Part shown: piece by piece, positions 1 through 7,731 of the stretch
Numbering within the stretch: the stretch's first letter is position 1
Layout of the letters: the number at the start of each line of letters is the position of its first letter
Source of the DNA: a bacterium
GTDB taxonomy: Bacteria; Actinomycetota; Acidimicrobiia; Spongiisociales; UBA11373
Direction: 5' to 3'
Length of the DNA: 10,794 nucleotides
NCBI GenBank assembly: GCA_013202595.1
Contig: JABMPV010000277.1
Location: 1 to 10,794, forward strand
Translations under genes and position numbers: made by a program
Notes under the pieces: model-generated
The model's database searches: none
Seen by the model: the letters and a program-made list of their open reading frames with translations, nothing else
What the model was told of the DNA's origin: nothing

Positions 1-3000
1 GCGACTGATGATGGTGTGCCTGTGTTGTTCACTGAGGTGGCGTTCTCGTGGACGGTGACGGACACGAATCGGGCGCCTGTGGTGAATGATCCTGGTGCTC
101 AGGTGGGTGGCGAGGGTGATTCCATCAATGTTCTCGTCGGTGGGTCGGATCCCGATGGTGACACGCTCGTCTTCTCTGCCACGGGCCTTCCGGCCGGCCT
201 GTACATGGATTCGGAGAACGGGATCATCGCCGGATCGATCAACTTCACGGCATCGGCCGGGTCGCCCTATTCGGTGACCGTTCGTGTCCAGGATCCCGGA
301 GGGCTGTTCAGCGAATCGACCTTCTCGTGGGCGGTTGCCGACACCCCGACGCTCATCGACGTGGTGAAGACATCGGACGTTGCCGGACGAGCGCAGCCGG
401 GAGACACCGTCGAGTACACCATCGTGGTGACGAACCCCGAGGCGACGCCGGCAACGCTGGTCGCTGTCACAGACGTCATCCCGCCCGGTACCTCCTACGT
501 GGGCGGATCGGGCACGTTCCAAATGGTCGACGCTGCCCGTGACTCGTTCGAGTCCGGGGGGTATTCGGGTGACGACGGGACGATCCCGTGGACTGGCGAC
601 TGGATCGAACTCGATGGAGGTGGCCCGGATGCCGATCTCGATGGAATCATCTCCGAGTCATCGTGTGCAGGAGGATCCTGCTTCTTCGTCCGCCCGTCGT
701 TCGTATCCGGGGTCGAGGGTGCTGAGAGGATGGTTGATCTCTCGGGGGCAGTGTCGGCGACTCTGTCGTACCAGGCAGTTCGTGAGATCGGCTTCGGCTC
801 GGTCGAGATCCGTGTCTCGGGGAATGGACAGCCGTGGACGACCCTGAAGACCTACACACTGAACGCAAGCGATCCCGTTCCGGTGGCTGAGTCGTTCGAT
901 ATCTCCATCTTCGCTGCAGCCGACACCATGATCCGATTCGAGGCAGCAACGCCTGGGGTGGGCCGCCTCTTCATCGATGACGTTGCGATCTCCACGGGGG
1001 TGCTGACGGGTCCGACCGGCCCTCTGCCGGGTCTCCTCTCGGGGATCACCCTTGCTCCCGGCGAATCGCTGACGGTGACGTTCTCTGTGACGGTGGACGA
1101 CCCGCCGCCTGGATCGGGTGTGCTCTCGAACACGGCGATCGTGACGTCGGCAGAAGCCCCCGGAGGTGTCCAGGACACGGTTGTCGACGCGGTGAACCGG
1201 TACCCCGCGTTCGATCAGGATCTCGGCGACCGGTCCGATCCAGAGGGAACGGTGGTATTCGTGTCTGCGGGAGCGCTGGATCCCGACGGGGACGATCGCA
1301 CATGGTCGGCTGTGGGATTGCCGCCCGGCATCTCGATCGCCCCGGCATCGGGTCTGCTCTCCGGCACGATCGACTACGCGGCCTCTGTGGGATCGCCGTA
1401 TGCGGTGACCGTCACTGTCGAAGATGTGGATGGTCTCGACGATGTAGACACGTTCACGTGGACGGTGACGGACACGAACCGGGCTCCGGTGGTGGTCGAT
1501 CCCGGTGCCCAGGTGGCTGCGGAGGGCGATGTCGTGTCGATGCCCGTGTCGGGGTCGGATCCCGACGGCGATGGGCTCACGTGGTCGTCGTCTGATCTGC
1601 CGCCCGGTTTGTCGATCGATCCGGGAAGCGGTCTGGTGTCGGGGACGCTCACCTATTCGGCGTCTCCGGGATCCCCGTATGCGGTCACGGTGCGGGCTAC
1701 CGATGACGGGTCGCCCGTGCTGTTCACTGAGGTGCCGTTCATCTGGACTGTGTCGAACACCAACAGGAACCCTGTGGTGGTCGATCCGGGCGCCCAATCA
1801 TCCGCAGAGGGTGACACCGTCTCGCTGGGTATATCGGCGAGCGATCCCGACGGTGATGGCCTCACCTGGTCCGCTCTCGGTCTGCCTGCGGGTCTGTCGA
1901 TCGACCCGGGAAGCGGTCTGGTGTCGGGGACGATCACCTATGCGGCCTCTCCGGGTTCGCCATTCTCTGTGACGGTTACCGCTGTCGATGACGGCACCCC
2001 GGCGTTGCTGGATTCTGTGGTCTTCCAATGGACCGTCGCCGACACCAACAGGAACCCTGTCGTGAGCGACCCCGGAGCCCAGTCCGATGCCGAGGGTGAC
2101 GTGATAGCGCTCCCGATGTCGGCTGTTGACCCCGATGGGGATGGCGTTTCGTGGTCGGCCGCCGGGCTCCCGCCCGGATTGTCGATCAACCCTGTGTCCG
2201 GGTTCATCACGGGCACCATTGCCTTCACGGCGTCCCCGGGCTCGCCGTACGCGGTGACCGTGACCGCCACAGATGACGGGTCACCTGTGCTCGACGATCA
2301 AGTGGCGTTCTCATGGACGATCATCGACACGAACCGGGCCCCGAATGTGAATGCTCCGGTCGATGAGGTCTCGGCCGAGGCCGATGCCATCTTCCTGGCG
2401 ATGGTGGGCTGGGACTCTGATGGCGATGGGATCACCTGGTCGGCGACCGGGTTGCCCGACGGGTTCTCGATCGATCCGGGTACGGGGATCGTCTCGGGGA
2501 CCATCTCCTACGACGCTGCGCCCGGCTCTGTCTACGCAGTGACGGTACGAGCCACCGACGGCGGCGCTCCCGTCCTGTTCACCGAGGTCGGGTTCTCGTG
2601 GACTGTCTCGGACACCAACCGGGCACCGCTCATGGTGAACCCGGGTGACCAGGGGAGCGGCGAGGGCGACCCGGTCACCCTGGTGGTCGCCGGCTCCGAT
2701 CCCGATGGTGACGGCCTCGCGTGGTCGGCGACCGGCTTGCCTGCCGGCCTGTCGATCGACCCCGGCTCCGGTGCGATCACAGGGACTGTGGCGTTCAGCG
2801 CCTCCCCGGGATCGCCCTACGGGGTGACCGTGCGAGCGACCGACACCGGGACACCGGTGCTGTTCAGCGAGGTGTCGTTCGACTGGGTGATTGCAGATAC
2901 CAACAGGGCGCCGGTGGCCGTCAACCCGGGTGCCCGGTCGTCCGCCGAGGGCGATGTGGTTTCACTCGTCATTGCCGGCTCCGATCCCGATGCCGATGGG

Positions 3001-6000
3001 CTCACATGGTCGGCAGTGGGGCTTCCGCTGGGCCTGTCGATCGATCCGGGGTCGGGTGCGATCTCGGGAACCATCTCGATGTCGGCCGCTCCCGGTTCGC
3101 CGTACACCACTCAGGTGACCGTGACCGATGACGGCGCCCCGAACTTGGCCGCCACCGTCACGTTCGGCTGGGACGTCGCCAACACCAACCAGGCACCCGT
3201 CGTCACCAGTCTCGGCCCCAGGTCGTCGGTCGAGGGTGATGGCGTGACCCTGGGAATCGTCGGATCGGATCCAGACGGTCAGGCTCTGGCCTGGGTGGCC
3301 ACAGGCCTGCCCGACGGCCTGTTCATCGACCCGGCGACCGGTGTCATCAGCGGGGCGATTGGCTACGACGCCGCCGCTGTTTCGCCGTTCACCGTGACGC
3401 TGACCGCCTCCGACGGCGGGACGCCGCTACTGGACGATCAGGTGACGTTCACATGGACCGTTGCCAACACCAACCGGTCGCCGGTCGTGGTCGATCCCGG
3501 AGCCCGGTCGGACGCGGAGGGATCTGCTATTTCCCTGGCCATCCCGGCGTCCGATCCAGACGGGCAGACGCTGACCTGGGTTGCCACCGGTCTCCCCGAC
3601 GGCCTGGCCATCGACCCGGCGACCGGAATCGTCTCGGGTTCGATCGGGTACTCGGCGGCTGCCTCGTCACCGTTCGCCGTCGTGGTGACCGCATCCGACG
3701 GCGGCACACCGCTCCTGGATGACCAGGCGACCTTCACTTGGACCGTCCTCAACACGAATCTTCCGCCGTCTGCCCCCAATCCGGGAGCCCAGGCGTCGGC
3801 AGAGGGAGACACCGTGTCGCTGGCCATCGCCGGGTCCGATCCCGACGGCGACAGCCTCACGTACTCGTCGACCGACCTCCCCGACGGCCTGGTGATCGAC
3901 CCGGCGACGGGCGCCATCAGCGGGATCATCGGCTTCGACGCTGCACTCGTGTCACCCTTCTCGGTGCTGGTCACCGTGACCGACGACGGCGCCCCGAACC
4001 TGTCGGCATTCATTGGATTCACCTGGGATGTGTCCGACACCAACCGGGCGTCGATCGTCATCTCGCCGGGCTCTCAGGCATCTGCAGAGGGTGATGTGGT
4101 GTCGCTGGCCATCGCCGGGTCCGATCCCGACGGTGACTCCTACGTGTACGCCGTAGCCGGCCTCCCCACCGGGTTGGCCATCGATGCTGCATCGGGCCTC
4201 ATCTCGGGAAGCATCGATTACGACGCGTCACCCGCCTCGCCGTACACGGTCACAGTCACCGTCACCGACGCGGGTACACCCTCTCTCGGAAGTCAGACCA
4301 CATTCGATTGGGCGGTGGCGGAGACCAACCGGTCGCCGATCGCGGAACCGGTGGCGAACCGGTCCGACGCCGAAGGCGACTCGATCTCGCTGACCGCAGT
4401 GGCGGCGGACCCCGACACGGGCACAACTCTCACCTGGTCGGCCCTGGCCCTCCCGCCGTCGATGACGCTCGATCCGGCGACCGGCGCCATCACTGGCACG
4501 CTGGGCTTCGCCGAGTCCGGGACCTACCCGGTCACCCTCACGGTCACCGATGACGACTTCCCCGCTCTGAGTGACCAGGTGACGTTCTTGTGGGTGGTCG
4601 GAGACGTCAATCGTGCACCGGCCATCGCGGCACCGGGCGATCGCACTTCAGCAGAGGGTGATGCCGTCACGCTCGCTCTGGTGGCTTCGGACCCGGATGG
4701 GCATTCCGTCACCTGGAGTGCAACCGGCCTGCCCGACGGACTCGAGATCGATCCGGCGACGGGCCGCATCTCCGGGACGGTCGGGTACACCGCCGCAGGC
4801 CCTCACACGGTTGTCGTCGAGGTGTGGGATTTCGGCAATCCCTCGCTGTCGGGTGAGCGGACCTTCACGTGGACCGTCATCAACACCAACCGGGCACCCG
4901 TGCTGGCATCACCGCTCGACCGATCCTCTGCCGAGGGGGATGCCATCGTCCTGGCCATCACCGGGAGCGACCCCGACTCAGACGCGATCACCTGGAGGGC
5001 GACCGGCCTCCCCGGCGCCCTCACCATCGACCAGGTGACCGGTCAGATCTCGGGGAGCATCGCCTACGACCAGGCCGGTACTCACTCCGTCACGGTCCGG
5101 GCGACCGATGGCGGCACGCCCTCACTGTCGACTGAAATCGCTTTCCAATGGGTGGTGGCCGACACCAACCGGGCGCCGGATGTCGAACCGATCTCCGATC
5201 TCTCCGTCACAGAGACCAGTCAGGTCTCGATCCCCGTCGAGGCAGCGGACCCCGACGGGGACGCCATAGCGTTCTCGGCGGCGGGTCTTCCGGAGAACGT
5301 GGTGCTGGATCCGGAGACCGGGTCGATCACAGGCGTCCCCGGATACGACGCCGCGGGCACCTATCCGATCACTGTGTCGGTGAGCGACGATGGCGATCCT
5401 TCACTCGCCACCGAGGTGACGTTCGATCTGACGATCGGTGATGTGAACCGGGGACCGGTCATCGGCGCCATCTCGGATGTCACAGCCAACGAGCGCGTGA
5501 CGCTGACCGTTCGACCAACCGCCTCCGACCCCGACGGCGACAAGATCACCTGGTCCGCCACCGGTCTGCCCGCGGGACTCGCCGTCTCGCCGGCGACCGG
5601 TGTCATCTCGGGGGCAGTCGCCACCGAAGGCTCCTACTCGATCTCCGTGACCGTGACCGACGATGGGATCCCGGTAATGGCTGTGTCGACGACGTTCACG
5701 ATGGCGGTGCTCGATGTGAATCGACGGCCCGTGGTCGACTTCCTCTCCGATGGCACCGGGACCGCGGGAGACGAGGAATCAGCCGGTGTCTCGGGAGCCG
5801 ACCCCGACGGGGATCCGATCGAGTGGTTGGTCCTCGGCCTGCCGCCGGGCATCGACTTCGATCCGATCGAAATGGAGATGTCGGGGACGCTGACCGAGGC
5901 CGGAATCTTCGGCGTGACGGTCGAAGCGACCGATCCCGATGGTCTGACGGGCACCGCGACCTTCCAGTGGACGGTCGAGGGACAACCCGGCGCCCCCCAC

Positions 6001-7467
6001 ATCGATGGCTTGGCCGAACAGCGCTCGACGATCGCCGATCGGGTCGAACTGACCGTGACCGCATCGCATCCCGACGATGACACCCTGACGTTCTCGGCTA
6101 CAGGCATGCCGTCGGGCATTGCCATCGATCGGCCTACAGGCGTCATCTCCGGTGTGGTCGGAGAGATCGGTGAGTTCGACGTGCTCGTCAGAGTCACCGA
6201 CACACTGGGGGCGTCGGCCTCCTCCTCGTTCCGATGGGTGGTCCTCCCGGTCCCCGATCAGCCACCGACTGCATTTGACGACGAGTTGACCATCGTCGCG
6301 GGTTCCGACAGCGGTCGGATCTCGATCGACGTCCTCGCCAACGACACCGATCCCGAGAACCAGATGCTGACGATCGTTTCGGAAGGTCCGGCGAGGTCCG
6401 GCGAGGTCTCGGTGGAGGACGGCCTGATCCTCTTCACGCCACCCGACGAGTGGTGGGGTGTCGTGATCTTCCCCTACACCATCGCCGACGAGGCAGGCAA
6501 CGAGGATTCGGCGACGGTCTCGATCACTGTCGAACCACCCCTGACCGAACTGGTCGAGCAGGCGACGGCGTTGCTCCAGTTGATCGAATCGTCCATTGGC
6601 GTCCCTGAGCCGTCGGGTGTCCTCTTGGGATCCATGGCGCAGTCTCTGTACGTCCTGCGGGTGCCGCTGACACTGCTGGGTTCAGCCGTCCTGACCTCGC
6701 TGCTGTTCGGTGGGCTGCTCAACCTGGGGCTTCTGTTCCAGAAGGGCTTCCCGTGGCTGATAGCCCGGCGCGCCGGGCGGATCATGGCCATCGTCCTTGC
6801 GGCCAAGGGCCAGCGGATCGATGCATTCGCCGAACCGGGTTCGGGTGAGGTTGTCCACCGCTTCTTGAGCACGGACGCGGCGCTGCGGGCATCGGCCGGG
6901 TCGAGGTCTGTAGACGGGGCCGAGTGGATCAGCGTGGGGTTGCCGGATGGCGGCGATGGTTGGGTGGATGCCTTCTATCTCACCGAACACGTGGACAACG
7001 CGACGTTTGCTTCCGACGGCCAGGTCGTGGCGGTCCTCGACGACTTCGGTGCTGCTTTGCGCAGCCGCGAACCGTTCGACGACCTGGTGTCCGAGCGTGG
7101 ATTGTGGGTGGCACATCACGGCTCTCCGGTTCGGTTCTCACCCGATGAGATCCCGGGGATTCTCGACGATCCGAAGGTGCAGACATGGAAGGGCCGCAAC
7201 CCGGCCTACCCCGACACCGTGGCCACCTTCGACGTGGCCGTGGCCGCCTCGGTGTTCGAGGCCTGGAACCACCCGAACATGTCGCTGGTCGCCAATCAGC
7301 CGGCGGTGCCGTCGACGGTGATCCCCGTCGAGTTCAGCAACTGCAACGCCGTGTCCATCGGCGCCGACCTCCAGGGCAGGGAGCGGCTCGACCAGATCGC
7401 CTGGCTCGTCTTCCTCGCCTACGAGCACGGCGAGCCGCGCATCATCGGCCTCGTCAAAGAAGGCTGA
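1..7467 (+). CDS. Giant cell-surface repeat protein (cadherin/dystroglycan-like putative Ig repeats), 5'-truncated by the window
   Basis: The frame is open from base 1 to the TGA at 7465-7467, so 2488 residues are visible. The true start and any signal peptide lie upstream. In order (residue 1 = base 1), I see a partial repeat; one full repeat (24-116); a DUF11 domain split by an insertion (117-399); 18 further repeats (400-2084); a last cadherin-like/Big_9-type domain (about 2085-2180); a linker; one hydrophobic helix (2221-2246) followed by a basic stretch; an SH3b-like segment (about 2262-2330); and an unrecognised C-terminal domain. Repeats carry a DPDGD acidic loop, GLPxGLSIDPxTG, SGT and a closing FxWTVxDTN, typical of He_PIG/CADG modules, which often bind Ca2+. 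I see only three cysteines in total. The likely role is a membrane-anchored extracellular stalk or adhesin; ligand unknown. The gene is certain, the function inferred. Confidence 0.96.
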   Translation, partial: ATDDGVPVLFTEVAFSWTVTDTNRAPVVNDPGAQVGGEGDSINVLVGGSDPDGDTLVFSATGLPAGLYMDSENGIIAGSINFTASAGSPYSVTVRVQDPGGLFSESTFSWAVADTPTLIDVVKTSDVAGRAQPGDTVEYTIVVTNPEATPATLVAVTDVIPPGTSYVGGSGTFQMVDAARDSFESGGYSGDDGTIPWTGDWIELDGGGPDADLDGIISESSCAGGSCFFVRPSFVSGVEGAERMVDLSGAVSATLSYQAVREIGFGSVEIRVSGNGQPWTTLKTYTLNASDPVPVAESFDISIFAAADTMIRFEAATPGVGRLFIDDVAISTGVLTGPTGPLPGLLSGITLAPGESLTVTFSVTVDDPPPGSGVLSNTAIVTSAEAPGGVQDTVVDAVNRYPAFDQDLGDRSDPEGTVVFVSAGALDPDGDDRTWSAVGLPPGISIAPASGLLSGTIDYAASVGSPYAVTVTVEDVDGLDDVDTFTWTVTDTNRAPVVVDPGAQVAAEGDVVSMPVSGSDPDGDGLTWSSSDLPPGLSIDPGSGLVSGTLTYSASPGSPYAVTVRATDDGSPVLFTEVPFIWTVSNTNRNPVVVDPGAQSSAEGDTVSLGISASDPDGDGLTWSALGLPAGLSIDPGSGLVSGTITYAASPGSPFSVTVTAVDDGTPALLDSVVFQWTVADTNRNPVVSDPGAQSDAEGDVIALPMSAVDPDGDGVSWSAAGLPPGLSINPVSGFITGTIAFTASPGSPYAVTVTATDDGSPVLDDQVAFSWTIIDTNRAPNVNAPVDEVSAEADAIFLAMVGWDSDGDGITWSATGLPDGFSIDPGTGIVSGTISYDAAPGSVYAVTVRATDGGAPVLFTEVGFSWTVSDTNRAPLMVNPGDQGSGEGDPVTLVVAGSDPDGDGLAWSATGLPAGLSIDPGSGAITGTVAFSASPGSPYGVTVRATDTGTPVLFSEVSFDWVIADTNRAPVAVNPGARSSAEGDVVSLVIAGSDPDADGLTWSAVGLPLGLSIDPGSGAISGTISMSAAPGSPYTTQVTVTDDGAPNLAATVTFGWDVANTNQAPVVTSLGPRSSVEGDGVTLGIVGSDPDGQALAWVATGLPDGLFIDPATGVISGAIGYDAAAVSPFTVTLTASDGGTPLLDDQVTFTWTVANTNRSPVVVDPGARSDAEGSAISLAIPASDPDGQTLTWVATGLPDGLAIDPATGIVSGSIGYSAAASSPFAVVVTASDGGTPLLDDQATFTWTVLNTNLPPSAPNPGAQASAEGDTVSLAIAGSDPDGDSLTYSSTDLPDGLVIDPATGAISGIIGFDAALVSPFSVLVTVTDDGAPNLSAFIGFTWDVSDTNRASIVISPGSQASAEGDVVSLAIAGSDPDGDSYVYAVAGLPTGLAIDAASGLISGSIDYDASPASPYTVTVTVTDAGTPSLGSQTTFDWAVAETNRSPIAEPVANRSDAEGDSISLTAVAADPDTGTTLTWSALALPPSMTLDPATGAITGTLGFAESGTYPVTLTVTDDDFPALSDQVTFLWVVGDVNRAPAIAAPGDRTSAEGDAVTLALVASDPDGHSVTWSATGLPDGLEIDPATGRISGTVGYTAAGPHTVVVEVWDFGNPSLSGERTFTWTVINTNRAPVLASPLDRSSAEGDAIVLAITGSDPDSDAITWRATGLPGALTIDQVTGQISGSIAYDQAGTHSVTVRATDGGTPSLSTEIAFQWVVADTNRAPDVEPISDLSVTETSQVSIPVEAADPDGDAIAFSAAGLPENVVLDPETGSITGVPGYDAAGTYPITVSVSDDGDPSLATEVTFDLTIGDVNRGPVIGAISDVTANERVTLTVRPTASDPDGDKITWSATGLPAGLAVSPATGVISGAVATEGSYSISVTVTDDGIPVMAVSTTFTMAVLDVNRRPVVDFLSDGTGTAGDEESAGVSGADPDGDPIEWLVLGLPPGIDFDPIEMEMSGTLTEAGIFGVTVEATDPDGLTGTATFQWTVEGQPGAPHIDGLAEQRSTIADRVELTVTASHPDDDTLTFSATGMPSGIAIDRPTGVISGVVGEIGEFDVLVRVTDTLGASASSSFRWVVLPVPDQPPTAFDDELTIVAGSDSGRISIDVLANDTDPENQMLTIVSEGPARSGEVSVEDGLILFTPPDEWWGVVIFPYTIADEAGNEDSATVSITVEPPLTELVEQATALLQLIESSIGVPEPSGVLLGSMAQSLYVLRVPLTLLGSAVLTSLLFGGLLNLGLLFQKGFPWLIARRAGRIMAIVLAAKGQRIDAFAEPGSGEVVHRFLSTDAALRASAGSRSVDGAEWISVGLPDGGDGWVDAFYLTEHVDNATFASDGQVVAVLDDFGAALRSREPFDDLVSERGLWVAHHGSPVRFSPDEIPGILDDPKVQTWKGRNPAYPDTVATFDVAVAASVFEAWNHPNMSLVANQPAVPSTVIPVEFSNCNAVSIGADLQGRERLDQIAWLVFLAYEHGEPRIIGLVKEG
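349..1197 (+). other. DUF11 domain interrupted by a nested MAM/jelly-roll-like domain
   Basis: Residues 117-180 read as the first half of a DUF11 domain (PGDTVEYTIVVTNP, then VTDVIPPGTSYV). Residues about 335-399 read as the second half (LAPGESLTVTFSVTVD, then LSNTAIVTSAE). Between them, at 541-996, sits a separate module of about 152 residues. It opens with a DSFESG motif and WTGDW, has a Cys pair at residues 222 and 227 and an internal SATLSY strand, and closes with FIDDVAIS. That pattern fits the jelly-roll carbohydrate-binding or MAM-like modules of bacterial surface proteins. The DUF11 assignment is fairly firm; the jelly-roll fold is inferred from the strand pattern. Confidence 0.7.
1198..6252 (+). 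repeat. Array of 18 in-frame putative Ig (He_PIG/CADG-like) repeat units
   Basis: Units begin at 1198, 1480, 1765, 2050, 2335, 2620, 2905, 3190, 3475, 3760, 4045, 4330, 4612, 4891, 5170, 5449, 5722 and 5989. Another complete unit begins at 70, and a partial one occupies 1-69. Each opens with a short Pro-containing linker (usually RAPVV or RSPVV), then AEGD, a DPDGD loop, GLPxGL, DPxTG, SGT and an aromatic-Trp strand. From 1480 to 4330 the spacing is exactly 285 bases ten times in a row. It then falls through 282, 279 (three times), 273, 267 and about 264 towards the membrane. Units 3190 and 3475 share DPDGQ and LLDDQ and look like sister copies. The 2905 and 3760 units share DDGAPNL. Confidence 0.93.
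6253..6540 (+). other. Membrane-proximal cadherin-like (Big_9/VCBS-type) domain
   Basis: This stretch departs from the He_PIG repeats. It contains PPTAFDDELTIVAG, then IDVLANDTDPENQMLTIV, then a TPPDEWWG turn, and a closing FPYTIADEAGNEDSATVSI strand. This is the usual order of the Big_9/cadherin-like domain that often ends bacterial repeat proteins. It is the last extracellular-type domain before the membrane helix. Confidence 0.75.
6661..6738 (+). other. Predicted single transmembrane helix of the giant protein
   Basis: Twenty-six residues in a row (VPLTLLGSAV through LGLLF) are uncharged and mostly Leu, Val, Gly and Ala. The following stretch, QKGFPWLIARRAGR, is strongly basic, while the preceding one has a single Arg. 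By the positive-inside rule the repeats are outside and the C-terminal part from about 6740 to 7467 is in the cytoplasm. No sortase LPxTG motif is visible. Confidence 0.8.
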
Positions 7468-7472
7468 GCCTC

Positions 7473-7706
7473 GAGGCCATCGGGGCCGGCGTTCTCGAGG
7501 CGTGGGGCCATTCGGAGCGCCTGTTGGTCGCAAATCAGCCGGTGGTGCCGTCGTCGGTGATCCCCGTCGAGTCCACCAACTGCAATACGGTTTCGATCGG
7601 TGCGGATCTGCAGGGGCGGGAGCGTCTCGACCAGATCGCGTGGCTCGTGCTCTTCTCGTACGAAGGCGGCAGGCCCAGGATCATCGCCCTCGTCGAGGAG
7701 GGATGA
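7473..7706 (+). pseudogene. Diverged second copy of the giant protein's C-terminal domain, out of frame
   Basis: The frame with codons at positions divisible by three, from 7473 to the TGA at 7704-7706, encodes a near copy of the last 78 codons of the preceding gene (7234-7467). The offset is a constant 239 bases with no gaps. By eye about 55 of 76 residues match, including an invariant SIGADLQGRERLDQIAWL stretch. In those 18 codons nine differ, all silently, so this copy evolved as translated protein. It has no start codon or ribosome site of its own. The offset is not a multiple of three, so it is separated from the upstream gene by both a stop and a frame change. It may be the tail of a deleted tandem paralogue, or a second C-terminal domain lost from the big protein through a one- or two-base indel (biological or sequencing). 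Confidence 0.75.
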
Positions 7707-7718
7707 TCCCCGGCGGGG

Positions 7719-7724
7719 TATCGT
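7719..7724 (+). promoter_or_regulatory. Likely -10 box of a leaderless promoter for the nucleotidyltransferase gene
   Basis: TATCGT fits the actinobacterial TANNNT -10 pattern. It ends 7 bases before the ATG at 7732, which places the transcript start at or next to the start codon. No Shine-Dalgarno sequence lies before that ATG, consistent with leaderless initiation. I see no convincing -35. Confidence 0.5.
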
Positions 7725-7731
7725 TCCCGCC

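Noticed and set aside
658..1797. Long minus-strand open frame of 379 codons
   Set aside because: It lies wholly inside the giant gene. Its Arg/His-rich protein is the usual product of reading GC-rich coding DNA antisense, it repeats with the array, and matches no family.
1198..6252. Repeat array as a CRISPR or non-coding satellite
   Set aside because: The repeats are in frame, 264-285 bases long, and vary mostly at silent sites; they are protein domains.
6384..6403. Tandem 10-base direct repeat AGGTCCGGCG x2
   Set aside because: A recent 10-base duplication would shift the frame, yet the domain reads normally across it, so I take it as chance.
7185..7472. Upstream extension of the frame carrying the C-terminal copy
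   Set aside because: This part is antisense-like, Arg/His/Pro-rich shadow of the giant gene. Only the part from 7473 has homology.
7708..7718. CCCC-GGC-GGGG mini hairpin after the remnant as a terminator
   Set aside because: Only a 4-bp stem with no T-run; too weak to call.
7600..7731. Upstream in-frame starts for the nucleotidyltransferase
   Set aside because: They overlap the C-terminal remnant and would add residues without family likeness.
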